64,000 nucleotides of DNA from Patellaria atrata CBS 101060 (GCA_010093705.1 MU006098.1:820666-884665); one strand, 5' to 3'. Positions 1-11,755 are shown, counted from the stretch's first letter. The notes: a model not told the origin generated them from the sequence alone. Translations and numbers: made by a program.

Positions 1-3000
1 AAATTCGGGGGCGAAGTTCGATTATGATATAAGAATATCTCGACGGCCCCCAGATGCGCAGCAAGTGTGAACGACTGGCACCACGGTCCACGGACCCTTG
101 TATTGCCCTATGGGGTCGCGAGACAGCACGGCCATAGTCTGGCACGAGAAAGGCGCGAGAGGAGGAGAAAGCATTGACGCTAAAGGTGACCGAACTGTAG
201 CAGACGGTGAATCCGCGCTAGGAAATTAAGAGAGACAGTATTGCTTTGCTTTGACGAGTTAACGAGTTGGGTGCCGCCGAAGTTTGGCAAGCAGATGTAC
301 CTCCGCCTCTTTCGCCTGCTCCGGCTGCGCAGAAGGGCAGAAGTCTACCAGATTTTGCGGTGTGTCGCCAGACTCGCCAGAGGCCACTCTAAGCCCCCAA
401 TCTGCGCAGCTGCAGCGCTAGTCCCTCACTGGTTTCCCCCACCTGCACAAGCACCTGCAGGTAGATACGTCGACGAGTGGGACGCTTGGGTAGAGAGGAC
501 GAATTTCGAGCATCTGTGCCATCTCTGGGCCCAAGGAACCTTGCCTATCCAATTGATGGTCCTTGGTCCAAGGGGGTTGACCACCGAGACCACCCCCCAA
601 GAAGCCTCCCTTGACCTCAATTTGACCCCTGTTCTGCAACTTCTGCCACTTCTCTCTAGGCGGCCCGCTTGTGTAGATCCCTGGCACTCCTCCCAAATAC
701 GACATCGGCCGGCCCTTTCGTTTCATTAACGTGGACACTCCCCTCGCCAGATCGGGGAGAAATAAGCGGACGTGGCTCTTTCGGTGGCTTTTTTGGGAGA
801 AGAGAGTTCTTGAAGATGCAATCACCGCCAACCACAAGCCTTCAATCTTGAGGATCGTGCTTCGGGTAGAAACACTTTCACTCTTTAGTCGTGGGACTCT
901 CCCGTCAATGGAATACAGCCAAGAGAGGTTTAACCATACTCTCGGACACCACATGAGGTTCTGATTGGATTGGCCGCCGGCACACTGTGAGCACTGTCGC
1001 TCATGTCCGGGGCATGGGCATTATTCCACTACTGGCCTTTAGGGGATCTGTCTGTGGAGGGGTAGCCGGTAGCGAAACAGGTACAGTACAAAGAAAATGC
1101 ACATTTGACTGATTTGAGTAACTACCGGTAGTATCCGTAGCATCGTAGGTTTTACTGAACCCCCCCAATAGCTAGGCGAAATGATAAGTAAGATGTTGTG
1201 TGCCTAAGGCAAAACCAATCAGTGATCTTAACCGCTTCTCCGTATGGGTTGTTGATAGGGGTCGGGCCGAAATTCGTCACAGCTTGCACCTCAAACGATC
1301 CGTTTCGTAGCGGAGGGGGGTTTGTGCTCAGTCTGGCAGATGGTGCGTTGGACAGACTGGCGGGAGAATCATCAAGATCGTTCAGTCCGAGGGTTCTGAG
1401 TGGCCGTGATGCAGAATTTTGCCAGTCTCTCTCTTGATTGTATCTGTAGCTTGGCGCTCTCACTTATTAGTCTTCCATTCACGAGCGAATTAGTCCAAGT
1501 GTTAGCAAAGGCGGTGGAATGTAGGGTACCAAGACTTATGGAATTTTCTCTAACCCCTGGATGGAACCCTCATATCACCAAATTTACCTCATTTAGACTG
1601 AAGCCAAACCCTTTTGAGCGTACCGTTGCAGCATGCAAGCCTTAACCATGCGGCTTTGCAACGCACCGCCTCTGTTGTCACCGACTCGACTTTTCTCTTC
1701 CTTTTTTGCACATGATGCAGTGGAGGGATGTTAAATGTGTCTTTCATTCTATCCCTTTCTCCACCGACTGTCGTCACCGATTCCTCATAACAGTGATTTC
1801 AACGTGTGCTCATGTCCATGTCGTTATTGTTAGAGTCCAGTATCCTTCACCGTACAAAGGCTCGCACCGAAGTTAGGCTCCTGCAAGGGGTTTCACAACA
1901 CCATACACCCTCAATGAAAGGTCTATTAGATGCTTTTATTTTTGCAATTGCTCCAATCGATAGATGATACGTTGGATGCATGTTGATATAACCACCCGCG
2001 ACATCATATCATTCATTATTCCTTCATGCCTGGCGTATCAGAAGAGCAGTTAGGCCACAACCCAACGGTCATGGATAAACGTTGGAGATCTGACCAGCCA
2101 GATTTCGCCATGTTGTTTCATATTCCCACTCCGCTTCGTATTTATCCGTGACCCAAGCACTGTCTTACGGGTCATCATTCCATTCTCTCCGGTTCCCGGC
2201 CCCTTGGATAGGGCTGATAAGCGGTCTCGTGGGCGGGTTGGAGGAACGATTAACGAGCATGGAGAGACAAGCCTTAAGAGCTTGACTCTTTGCAGCGACG
2301 CTGTTTGGCCTTTGAGTTTTGTACAACTTCTACCGTCATTCGTCAGTCGCCATTATTGTTCGTGAGATGTTGTGCTGCCCGGTTGCTGGAGCGAAGTTGC
2401 ATCCAATTCCTTCGTGTGCAATATTTCCCGGCAAATGTAACCCTCGCGTTGCACATTTCTTTAAACCCGAATGTCATCGTGTTTATTTGCTCTTCTGTAA
2501 TTCTCAGAGCAGCATTCGCACCGAATAGCATCATTGTGTCTTCCTCAGTAGGTCTAGAATATCTGTACAGTCAGAGAAAACCCGCCCTCGGAGAGGATTA
2601 CACTGTCCACATCTTCCACTGAGATATTGACTGAAAAAAGGGTCGTCCCAACATCATCGTCCGTCGATGGAACGATGACACAAAGTATGGCGATACTGTA
2701 TTCGCCGAAGATACCATCCATATCAACAGCCCTCCTCCGATAGGGTTATGGACTCATGGTTTGACTTAAAATATAGCACATTTCCAAAATTCATTTCGTA
2801 CCCCGCAGAAGATACACTTGCAGATTGTGCCAAAGAACAAAGCTCGATTGTAGAGTGTTAGGTTTTCGTTAATGTGAATTCTTCCCTCTCGGCGTTTCCG
2901 TGCCCCCCAGGTGACCCCTCTGCCCTTAAAATTCGAATAAATCAAAGCCAAAACTTGAACGAAAGAGACAACATTTGGCCAGCAAGGCTTACATGTTCAT

Positions 3001-6000
3001 GTTGATTGCATCATCATTTGGGTCGCCGTTCAAACATTGGAACTAATATCTTGACCTTCTTTTGATGGTGTGTATTTCGTACTCAAGTCTCAGGGCGTAC
3101 GTAGTTGTATTTCTTCGCTGGCGTTGCACTCCTACACGGACCACCGCCGACGAGCAAACGGACGGCGGGGAACAAGGGGAAGCCACCTTGACAATAAAAC
3201 CAAGATCTAACTGTGGCGCTTCAACAAGCGTGACAAGTCCACAGATATCTAAATTTGGACTACCAGCCACACGGTAGTAAGAAGCTCGGTCCTCTCATGG
3301 CGGTGCCCTCTCGTGTTCGTCATTACAGGAAGGGGATGCTCTTCATGACGAGGACGACTGAGCTTCCTCCCATAGCATAAATCCTTCCTTGGACGTTATG
3401 TGATTATCAATTGGATGAACATAATAGAGCATCACGCGTGGGACTTGCAGTATCTGCTCCTTCAAGAAATGGGATGATAGGGGCCGTTTGTTTCGAGATT
3501 CCGACAGATGTTGGTCCATGGATAAGCGTGTTCTCTCAAATAATCGGAAGAGAGTGCATGTTGCCGCGATATGTTATCAAAAGTCCCAGACGGAAAGACC
3601 CAGTCAGTGTTGAGTTCTGGTATTGCTGCCGGTACTGTTTGTTCAATAATACAGCAACTTGAGAAACCTCCCTTTTGGAAACCCCCACATGGGATGAGCA
3701 GGATGAACAGGAGACCGAAGAAAATGAATAAGGTATCTCCTGTTGTCGCAAGTCTGATCAAAGAAATCCGACTTACGGTTGCTGATTGGTGTTTAACACG
3801 AGATCCTAGACGGCTCCTTTAGCGCGGAGCCCCGACGGAAATTTGATGATTGATCGGCTTCATCTGTAGATCGTAAGCACGGCAGGAATATACCCCGCCT
3901 CTACCTTGTTGTCACCTTTATAGAAAAGTTTTCTGTCAGCAAAGATCCGTAAATATTATCAATCTCGGAGAGGCCATATCCTGATATCGTGTCAACAAAA
4001 GAACCCGGAATTTTCCATCATACTATTCTTATCCGATACCAGCATTGAATTAAGCGGTTATACTATTTTGGCTGTTGCATTAGGACTAGTAGACAGGATG
4101 CCACATGTAAAACCATATCTCTTGTGATCTTGCTTCAAGTACCCGTGGTATCCTGGGTTCCTGTAACTTTATTGTCCAGGATACCCTTTCACTTTTAAAA
4201 GTATGTTGTAGAATTCGTCACTGCTGTCCAGAAGCATCAAAGGTGTGCGAATTTGCAGGGCCGGTCGATATAGTTTTGGGTTACCCACCACGCAGAGCCG
4301 CTTCAAGATAGGAAATATTGAACGAAGCTGCATTTGCTACGCAAGCCACGAAGCGAAATCTCCAGATTTGGCTTGATCTAGAACCGCTGGGCTGGCGGGT
4401 GATCACCATGGTGAGTGTTAGTACGACCGTGTAAGCCATTGACTTTCAACGACAACGGGAACAATAATGACAACGACGTCAAGCAAAACATTTTACAAAA
4501 TCGAGAATTGAGATCTTCAAATCACTCTTGACCACCAAGAAAAGTGACACTAGTAATTACCTTATCCGAAAACCTTCCTCGCTTTGATCGCATTCATGTA
4601 CCTCAGGAAGATTGTAAGGTTTGGATAGCACTCGAACCCGCCGAATCACTTCTCTGAACGTGACTGGACCCCAAATGTGATATATAGAACCCATGGTTAT
4701 GCATCGTATCAACTATTAATTGAGCAGTTTCATGTACGTCCGTAAGCGGGGAAGATAAAAGCAATGCCCCGAAAGGTTCCACCCCGCATCTGCACCGCAA
4801 CGGGACGAGGGGGTAATCTTTGGGACCATGGACGCGAGACCCAAGGAACCGTGTGCCAGAGTTACGGGTTCAAGTTCAAATCTTCAACCAGGAGCATCTC
4901 TAGATTGTAGCCCGGCTATCCCTGGTGTTATTTGACGGTTCCGTTCGCTTCCTGCAACTGTCGTGATCATAAGATAAGCCACCAGTTTTGCACAGAGAGA
5001 ACTAAGGCCCCGTAGCATTCGACTTAATGTTTCTGGCCGCAAACGGACCTAAAAACAAACTTCGAGGATCCCGTGTCTCAATGTACCTGCTAAACTCATC
5101 ACTGTTGAAGCCGGCGGCTCGCCGATGCCTAAGTCATGTTGATCGATAATCCTTCGGTACACCGAACGACTGGTTTGAACCGTATGATAGCAGGGACAGG
5201 CACATTAAAGAAGTTCCCAAGGGTACAGGCTGAATATCGTACGGAAAATTGGAGTAAGGATCCCAATCTTGGTGATTTCTGATGTTCATTTTGAGCCCTT
5301 TAATTTATGCCTGCCCTTTCCACTGCTGACCGACTGCTTGATACAACCCTAATGATGTACCGAGCCTGAGGTGCAGGGAAACAGACCATGCATCGGAGTG
5401 ATTGAGCCTGCATATGCCCCTGCTATTATGCAAGTGCTATATTTCTGGGATTTATGTAGAGAAAGGAAGGTGAGTTGGCAAGGTCAATTCGATCGATTGA
5501 GAATTTTTACATTGGAGCTTCGCACGTGTGCATGATCCTGTGGAGTTAATTTTCATTCTGGAATGACCGGAATACGCCATGAAAGCGCCATTGTTGTAGA
5601 TAACCGCATTGATATGGTAGTCCTTTGAATAATGACAAGGGAGATCGAAAAGGTTTCGCAGTATTCAGACCATCTTACAAGTGCTAACAAATTTTACATG
5701 TTGTTGGTTGGACATCTTTGACCAGTAATCAAGAAATTAGAGCAGTTCTGGACTATCCGCACCTATTAGCCAAAGGGAAGGACCTCGCAAAAAAATGAAT
5801 AAATCTATCTCTATGTAGTGCGTAATTGTTTTTGTTGTAACATTGGAACGAGCATGTTCCGATTGGCTGCTTCCAGAGTTTCAGAGGTTCATCCGCTGCC
5901 ATGACTTACCTTGCAGTTTATTTGTAATCACTCAACTTCAAGTTTTGGGATATGATAACCCAAGATAAATAAGTTGTGTTCGAAGGTTGTGTCTCTAAAG

Positions 6001-7066
6001 TCTTAAATCACGAAGCTGTCAAAGTAGGCCACGGCTGTGATTGCCGTCCTCTGCCGTTTTAACTCCAAAATGATTTGGTAACGAAACCTTGATAGACCGG
6101 GAGATAGGAGGTTGAAGATAACACCAAAGTCATCTTAATAAGCAACAAGTTTGAGTTTGCCTTCCAGTTCCTCTTGGAATCTTTGGTAATAGGTCGTAGG
6201 AGAAGTTTGCAGTTAGCAATTACGTATGGGTAAGTGCAAGTTAGATGGATCTGCTGTAGTTGTGGCAGAAAAGGGACGTTGATGCCCCGTGACGACTACC
6301 AAAACTTTTGGAAAAGACCTCTTTGACCAATTTAAAGCTGATCAGATAACAATCGAAGTCGCTGTAGCCAGGTAGGTCAGGGTCAGTAAGTGTCCAGCAT
6401 GAATATCCGCTCTTCTTGGAATGCTCACTGGTAAGCACCCCGTAAAACTCCCACATACATTATATGAAAAATATCAGTAATGAAGTGCTGCAAACACGGG
6501 TAATGTGAGAGACAACACATCTCCCAATTCACTCAGGTAAGCAATAAGTGAGTGAACAGGTGTAACTGCATTCTCGCAAGTCAGCCTAGTAGCTGAAGTA
6601 CGGTATCTAGGGTGATGAGAGAATGAAAAGTAAGGTCTGAGGTCGGGTGTACCTTAGATGTCTGAATAAATTTTGTACACTAGGGGATCGTATGACTGGA
6701 GAAGGGAAGAGCGAGCGAGGAGGTGAGACTTTCGGACTAAGAAAGAACTTCGCCCAAGAGTGAACATCAGTGTAGTCTGTTCCAGCAGGGATATAGGAGT
6801 TGTCTCTGAAAAGCAAATTAACAGTTATTAGAGACCGTTCATAGGAGAGAGGAATACCTATTGCCTTGCATTCAAGAAAAACATTGAATCACCACTTAGG
6901 ATCTGGTGCAGCAGCAGCAAATATCATACTCGAATAAGCCATGAATTCTCTCTTCCTGTCGTCAAAATTTACTAATATATAACGTACTGTACATGGAAAC
7001 CCTCCAAATGTCGATTAATAATGTAATCTAAAAAGCCTATCAATGACTTTATGCTATAGTTAGTCC
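1..7066. other. Gene-poor region, no convincing gene
   Basis: About 7 kb with only short open frames on both strands, most of them starting at non-ATG codons and none with a recognisable domain. The longest ATG-started frame is on the minus strand (418-954, 178 codons). It overlaps an equally open plus-strand frame, and its translation shows no domain, signal peptide or repeat, so I do not call it a gene. No tRNA or transposase was recognised. The sequence is not strongly AT-skewed by eye. It could hold long regulatory DNA, a non-coding RNA or decayed repeats; nothing seen here decides between these. Confidence 0.6.
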
Positions 7067-7945
7067 TTAGAACTTCAGACGGGAGCACACAACTATACCT
7101 TTTCCATCCTCCATCATCCAGCCCGACATATCAATTTTCCAAAACTGGTCTTCCCCAATATATATCTTGACCTGCCCTTCTCGAAACCACATCCGTCTCG
7201 TTGCTAACAATATCCTAAAGAAGGAACCGGCGACGGAGAACGCAGCGCGCGTTAGAATATTTTGTCTCGCTTTTTTTTCTCGTATCTCCCTCCTTAAGAC
7301 GCTCCACGGATCTTGAAAACCAGCAACCCTTGCTCCAATGGTTATGTCTTGTAGGGAAGCTTCTTTAACCACCCCTTTAATGAACGGAATGAAGGGCTTT
7401 TCTCGTAAAACGATTTTGATGGTCGGCCTAGAACCGTTTCTAACCGGAACTACAGTAAGAGATTTTACCAAACCATGTGGAGCCCGGACAAAGTAGACCC
7501 CAAAGGAGATTAACAATAGCGATGATGCACCATACGCATACGGTACGAACCAGGGGAGGTTCGGAGGTCGTCGCAGAACAAAGTTATCGAGAGTGTAGGC
7601 GCCAGCTAGGAAGAATAAGGTCCCTGTAGCTAGGGCGTTCCAGGTAAAGAAAGGGGTACGAGGGGCCTCATAGATCACGGTTGGAGTCGTTTTCAGCGCA
7701 AGCGACGCAGGTGTCGTCACTCTCAACGAGGCATTGGGATTGGACGGATTCGCCGCTGGCACCGACCCTTTCTTGAAAGATGGAGCTTGAGGAAGCTGTC
7801 TGACACGAATTGACCTGGAGAACCATCGAATATTACGCGAGGGTTGCGTCTCTTGAAATTGGGTTACAAAGGAGCGAAGTGCAGGTGGTAGTTGTAGGTA
7901 TTTACAGCGGAACGAACTGGCGCATCTTATTGAGACGATAGACAT
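7067..7945 (-). CDS. Mitochondrial two-helix membrane protein (TMEM223-like layout)
   Basis: Single-exon 292-codon gene with a real ATG. The first 60 residues are rich in Arg and Ser and nearly free of acids, as in a mitochondrial presequence. Two hydrophobic segments follow at about residues 99-120 and 131-153. After them comes a soluble, beta-rich tail of about 140 residues with several basic patches. Two close helices plus a small matrix or intermembrane domain is the layout of TMEM223/TMEM186-type inner-membrane proteins, but I see no diagnostic motif, so the family is an inference. The gene is divergent from PDX1, another mitochondrial protein, and the decayed inverted-repeat element begins 142 bp upstream of its start codon. 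It is complete, with no sign of decay. Confidence 0.75.
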   Translation of the reverse strand: MSIVSIRCASSFRCKYLQLPPALRSFVTQFQETQPSRNIRWFSRSIRVRQLPQAPSFKKGSVPAANPSNPNASLRVTTPASLALKTTPTVIYEAPRTPFFTWNALATGTLFFLAGAYTLDNFVLRRPPNLPWFVPYAYGASSLLLISFGVYFVRAPHGLVKSLTVVPVRNGSRPTIKIVLREKPFIPFIKGVVKEASLQDITIGARVAGFQDPWSVLRREIREKKARQNILTRAAFSVAGSFFRILLATRRMWFREGQVKIYIGEDQFWKIDMSGWMMEDGKGIVVCSRLKF

Positions 7946-8087
7946 GCTATGTTGAGATTAATTGCTTGTGTAGTAGATAAGTGATACAATTTTACTTGCT
8001 CAATGAAGCTTGCCGTCTTGTTAGTTGTCCAAAGGTCTGCAGTTCAATGAAGCTGTGGAGCTTCCATACGAGTGATGTTCGCCGAGA

Positions 8088-8198
8088 ATTTAGCGCATGC
8101 AGAATTCTTCCGACACCTTGGCATTTCAAAATCCTCGCTCTACACCACAGATTAGTATTAGAATAAAGGACTGCTCCTATATACTAGTAAAGTCGTAA
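8088..8198 (+). repeat. Left terminal inverted repeat
   Basis: Left arm of the inverted-repeat pair. It opens with ATTTAGCGCATGCA and includes CTTCCGACACCTTGG, both found inverted in the right arm. Identity falls off after about 81 bp. Confidence 0.7.
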
Positions 8199-9024
8199 TT
8201 AGTAATAAATAAGGCTATAAGTCTTACCTAATTTATATGAAATATAATATTTATAAGTATTTTAGCTTTTAAAACTTATATTATTGTTACTGAGGGGAGT
8301 TTAAACCGCTCTGAGCCAGAACTAGAGAGGTATAAACACGCGCGAGGTTTCTCACTGATGAGAGACCTGTCACGATCTGGATCTCAACGATCGTAACAGT
8401 GGTTAGTGGCATGATGGATTGACGTCGGTCCATAGGCCTTGGCACACATGTAGATATATCTTCCCCTACCACCACGTAGATAGCTCCTCAACTTGTTGTC
8501 CTTCGTCAATAGTAGTATCGTTGTGGCCAGCTCGCATCTGAAGATACTCGCTATGACACCTCCTTCCTGGAAGGGTAGGTTTCCGCTTCGTGATAGAACG
8601 TGTAAAGGCTTGCACTTCAAGTTAACGATATAACTTGCTTCTTCTTTACTCTCTCTCCAAGGCTTCACAATAGAGACAAGTGATACTGCACGAACACAGT
8701 ATGACAAAGGTGAGTTAAGTCAAAGATCGTAACATCTAATATATGCTGGTTAGATGGTAAGAAGAACCACGAAGAATCTAAATACATGCGTAAAGGAGCG
8801 TTCTTAAGTATTCCTTCACAGTCCTGAAATGAGCGTGCTCCCGCCCGCTCCCATCTGCTCCCATCTCCACAAGTGGGATCACCTTGCTTACTAACCGCTG
8901 ATCACGTGACTTCTCGTCGTAGTTTCTCCAACACGGCATGGCTTTTCGTGCTCTACTCGCTGTTGATGCCGTTTCTTGTCTTGGGGCCGTAACAAAAAAA
9001 TAACTTTAAAGTTAATTAATTAAT

Positions 9025-9064
9025 AATCAAGTGAATTAATCAACAATCAAGTGAATTAAGTAAA
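9025..9064 (+). repeat. 20-bp tandem duplication inside the element
   Basis: AATCAAGTGAATTA occurs twice with a 20-bp period in an AT-rich tract of the element core. A small direct duplication with no evident function. Confidence 0.6.
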
Positions 9065-9311
9065 TAGTTATGTTATGGCCATAGGACAAGCGCGAGAGAA
9101 TACCAAGTGTTAAAGATATAAGGTACAGGCTGAAGCGCACCGGGGTATGAAACGGAACAACTAACATGGAGATCACGTGACGTGCTCAGAGGTAACTGAG
9201 CACTGAGCAACTCTGAGCAGTTACAGTTTAGAGCTAGGGAGAAGGAATATTCTAAATATTTCGAACTATTATAATACTAAAAATCGATAATATATAACTA
9301 TAACTATACTC

Positions 9312-9422
9312 TTAGGGCTTTACTCATCTTTAAAAGCTATTCTTAATTCTAACACTAATCTATGGTATGGAGCGAGGATTTCAAAACGCCAAGGTGTCGG
9401 AAGAATTTTGCATGCGCTAAAT
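9312..9422 (-). repeat. Right terminal inverted repeat
   Basis: Right arm, the inverse of 8088-8198. Its sub-motif TTTCAAAACGCC (9379-9390) is repeated in direct orientation just outside the arm at 9433-9444. Either the true end lies a little further right or the arm has short internal repeats. Confidence 0.7.
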
Positions 9423-9577
9423 GGCACGGAGGTTTCAAAACGCCGCCCGATCATCACTTTGCTGAACTCAACAGTTCCGAAATGACAGTTTGTACAGCTT
9501 TCGTATCATCGATGCACCGCAGTTGAGCGAATCCAAAGGCTCCGTGGACTCTGTCCACTGATTAAATTCATATCAAG

Positions 9578-11087
9578 ATGTCTTCCGCAGCTGCAGTATG
9601 TAGGGTTTCGACTTGGACCGCGAGTCGTAGTCTGCGAAATCGTGGCTCCTCAAGATGTAGCTCTATACCGTCTCCCATTAGTCAATTGACTCGCATTGAC
9701 AGATATCATAGATTTCGGGACGTCGGCCTCAAATCTAGCAGCTTCGAATTTTACAATGCCCGCAATGTCGCCGACAATGACTGAGGGGAATATTTCGTCG
9801 TGGAAGGTTAAAGAGGGTATGCCAACTGCACATTACAACTCGACATTTCTACTCTGGAGAGGACCTTGGGTCGATTATATAGCATTACTCTAACTCAATA
9901 CATATTAGGCGATTCATTTTCTGCTGGAGATATTCTACTTGAAATAGAGACAGACAAAGCGCAGATGGACGTTGAGGCGCAAGATGACGGAGTTATAGCA
10001 AAGATATTAGTGGGTCATATACAGCTCATGATTTCATTTCAGAAGTTGCTCACCATGGTAACAGCAAAGTGATGGTAGTAAATCTGTAAAAGTCGGATCC
10101 CGAATCGCTGTACTCGCAGAACCCGGCGACAATCTCGAAAGCTTAGAACTTCCCCCAGATGATTCATCTAAACCAGCCTCATCGGACAAAGGTCAACAAG
10201 AATCTACACCATCTAAACCGCGAGAACCATCTCAAGAGTCATCTAACGCGCCATCATCCGAATCAAGCTCGTCTAAAGCGTCGGGTATTAAAGACATCCC
10301 AGGCAAGACGCAGAAACAGACATACCCACTCTACCCTTCTGTGCAACACCTACTGCATGAGAAAGGACTTTCAAAAGACGATGCAAACAGTATACCTGCC
10401 TCTGGTCCAAACGGTCGTCTCCTCAAAGGGGACGTCCTTGCGTACTTGGGAAAGATTGACAAGTCTCATCCGTCCGCACTGTCTGACCGCCTGAGCAAGC
10501 TCGGTCATCTCGACCTCTCTAACATTAAGCTCGCCGCACCCAAGGATAAGCCTACGCCTAAAGAGAACGCAACTGCACCTCCGGAGCCCGTCCCAGAGCT
10601 TCCTGTGCACGTATCGCTTCCAGTATCTTTCGCTGCTGTTTTGGCGACCCAGAAACGAGTGCAGGAGTCCTTGGGAATATTACTACCTCTATCTACCTTC
10701 ATTGCCCGCGCAACAGATTTAGCGAACGATGACCTACCCCGATCCAAGACCGCAGTACCTTCTCGGGATGAGTTATTCAACGAAGTACTAGGCATAAAAG
10801 AAGAGCAAAGATCACGTGGAACTTTTAACCCAATAGTATCTACGTTACCTTCCGTGGGGACGGCTCGCGGTATGAGATTGGCATCGAAGAAGGTTGATAT
10901 ATTTGATATTCTCACAGGCACACCTGCTGTTAAGAAAGCACCAGTAGCGGTAGGTTTGAGTGGAGTAGGTGGAGCTACGAATGTGTTTAGTGTGGCTACC
11001 CAGAAGGGAGATGAAAGGCGGGCTAGGGTGTTCTTAGAGAGGATGAAGACGGCGTTAGAGGCGGAGCCAGGGAGGCTAGTACTTTGA
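9578..11087 (+). CDS. pdx1: PDX1: E3-binding protein (protein X) of the pyruvate dehydrogenase complex
   Basis: Mitochondrial matrix protein that anchors dihydrolipoamide dehydrogenase (E3) to the E2 core of pyruvate dehydrogenase. Exons by hand: 9578-9656, 9712-9816, 9909-10009, 10065-11087 (435 aa). Residues 1 to about 33 are an Arg/Ser-rich presequence. About 36-110 is a lipoyl domain with the [13 protein letters not shown] start and the lipoyl-lysine motif ETDKAQ (Lys about 78). A Ser/Pro/Lys-rich linker follows, then an E3-binding domain at about 185-222 ([11 protein letters not shown]...[12 protein letters not shown]). No E2 catalytic domain with its HxxxD motif follows, which separates protein X from E2. 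The first intron (55 nt, donor GTAGCT) is the least certain; it is needed to keep frame between presequence and lipoyl domain. The third intron uses donor GTGGGT. The right arm of the TIR element ends 155 bp upstream. Confidence 0.92.
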
Positions 11088-11746
11088 TAGACGGGGATTT
11101 GTATCATATTGTGTCTATTATTAGTGCTCAGAGTTGGAATTTCACCATTCGAATTGATACCAGGGGAAATATTTGTATTGCTACCTTGGTTATCATATGC
11201 AAGGAGTAATATTTTACCTCCGGTGTCCTTTGATGCGAACTACCGTTAAGGAGACGGGGGCTTCTTCAAAGCTTACAAATACTGATATTTCTTTCGCTTC
11301 CAGTGCGGTAGGATGGATGGAATATTCATATCTCTCATGTTCCAGTCAGGAGTGATGTTTTCTCCACGAATGCCAAGCTGCGGTTAGAACTAGGTAGGCC
11401 TGGAGAGAAATACTTCCACCACTTGAAGCCCCAGATTCTTCCCCGGACTCTCAAACTTTCTCCTCATCAGCTCCATCAACGACTATCTCGTAAACATTAT
11501 TCTGACAAAGACAAGCCTTGCTCTCATCTCCCAGGAACACACACTGTCTGTGAATATAATTCTCCCGTCATGTGTTCATTGACGTCGCGAAGATATCGGT
11601 CCTTCCATGGACCTGGTTGACTCCTCCGTGCTGGGGTAGTTTCCCCGGCTTGTCGAGGAAGAATCGCATGATCGTCCTTCAAACTTGATGGATTGAGCAA
11701 TAGAAATGAAGAGGCAAATTGATATCCCTGCTCTATGCAAGCATAG
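11088..11746. other. Intergenic: PDX1 3' region and pectate lyase upstream region
   Basis: No open frame of note. The right part carries the putative control sites of the pectate lyase gene, listed separately. Confidence 0.6.
11631..11648. promoter_or_regulatory. Paired CreA-type carbon-repression sites
   Basis: CTGGGG (11631-11636) and CCCCGG (11643-11648, read as CCGGGG on the other strand) both fit the CreA consensus SYGGRG. They are inverted and 6 bp apart, about 170-185 bp upstream of the pectate lyase start. Close CreA pairs are known to give glucose repression of plant-cell-wall enzyme genes in ascomycetes. The consensus is loose, so function is an inference. Confidence 0.45.
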
Positions 11747-11755
11747 TATATAAAG
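11747..11755 (+). promoter_or_regulatory. TATA box of the pectate lyase gene
   Basis: TATATAAAG lies 71 bp upstream of the ATG. That leaves room for a start site about 30 bp downstream and a 5' leader of about 40 nt, typical of a strongly inducible secreted-enzyme gene. Confidence 0.65.

Larger units (their letters stand above)
8088..9422. mobile_element. Decayed TIR element (DNA transposon or MITE-like) between two divergent genes
   Basis: The outer ends are inverted copies of each other. Left 8088-8168 matches the reverse complement of right 9342-9422 at about 72 of 81 positions, counted by eye, and a weaker match runs about 30 bp further in (19 of 30). The TIRs are therefore about 111 bp around a core of about 1.1 kb. 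The core is AT-rich and has no open frame longer than about 107 codons, so no transposase is left, or it never had one. Eight of the nine differences in the outer 81 bp are transitions, several in CpA/TpG context, as expected from repeat-induced point mutation (RIP). I could not identify a target-site duplication, so the outer edges may be off by some bases. A Mutator-like or unclassified long-TIR MITE is possible. Confidence 0.65.

Noticed and set aside
418-954. 178-codon ATG-started frame on the minus strand as a gene
   Set aside because: No motif, signal peptide or repeat; the plus strand is equally open over much of it; no splice signals that would extend it. Left as part of the gene-poor region.
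3462-3761. 99-codon minus-strand frame with a hydrophobic stretch as a small membrane protein
   Set aside because: Apart from one short hydrophobic run there is no supporting motif, and neighbouring frames are equally open.
9700-9725. One-base frameshift breaking PDX1
   Set aside because: A 55-nt intron (9657-9711) restores frame and gives a normal presequence, so a break is not needed; kept as an open check in the findings.
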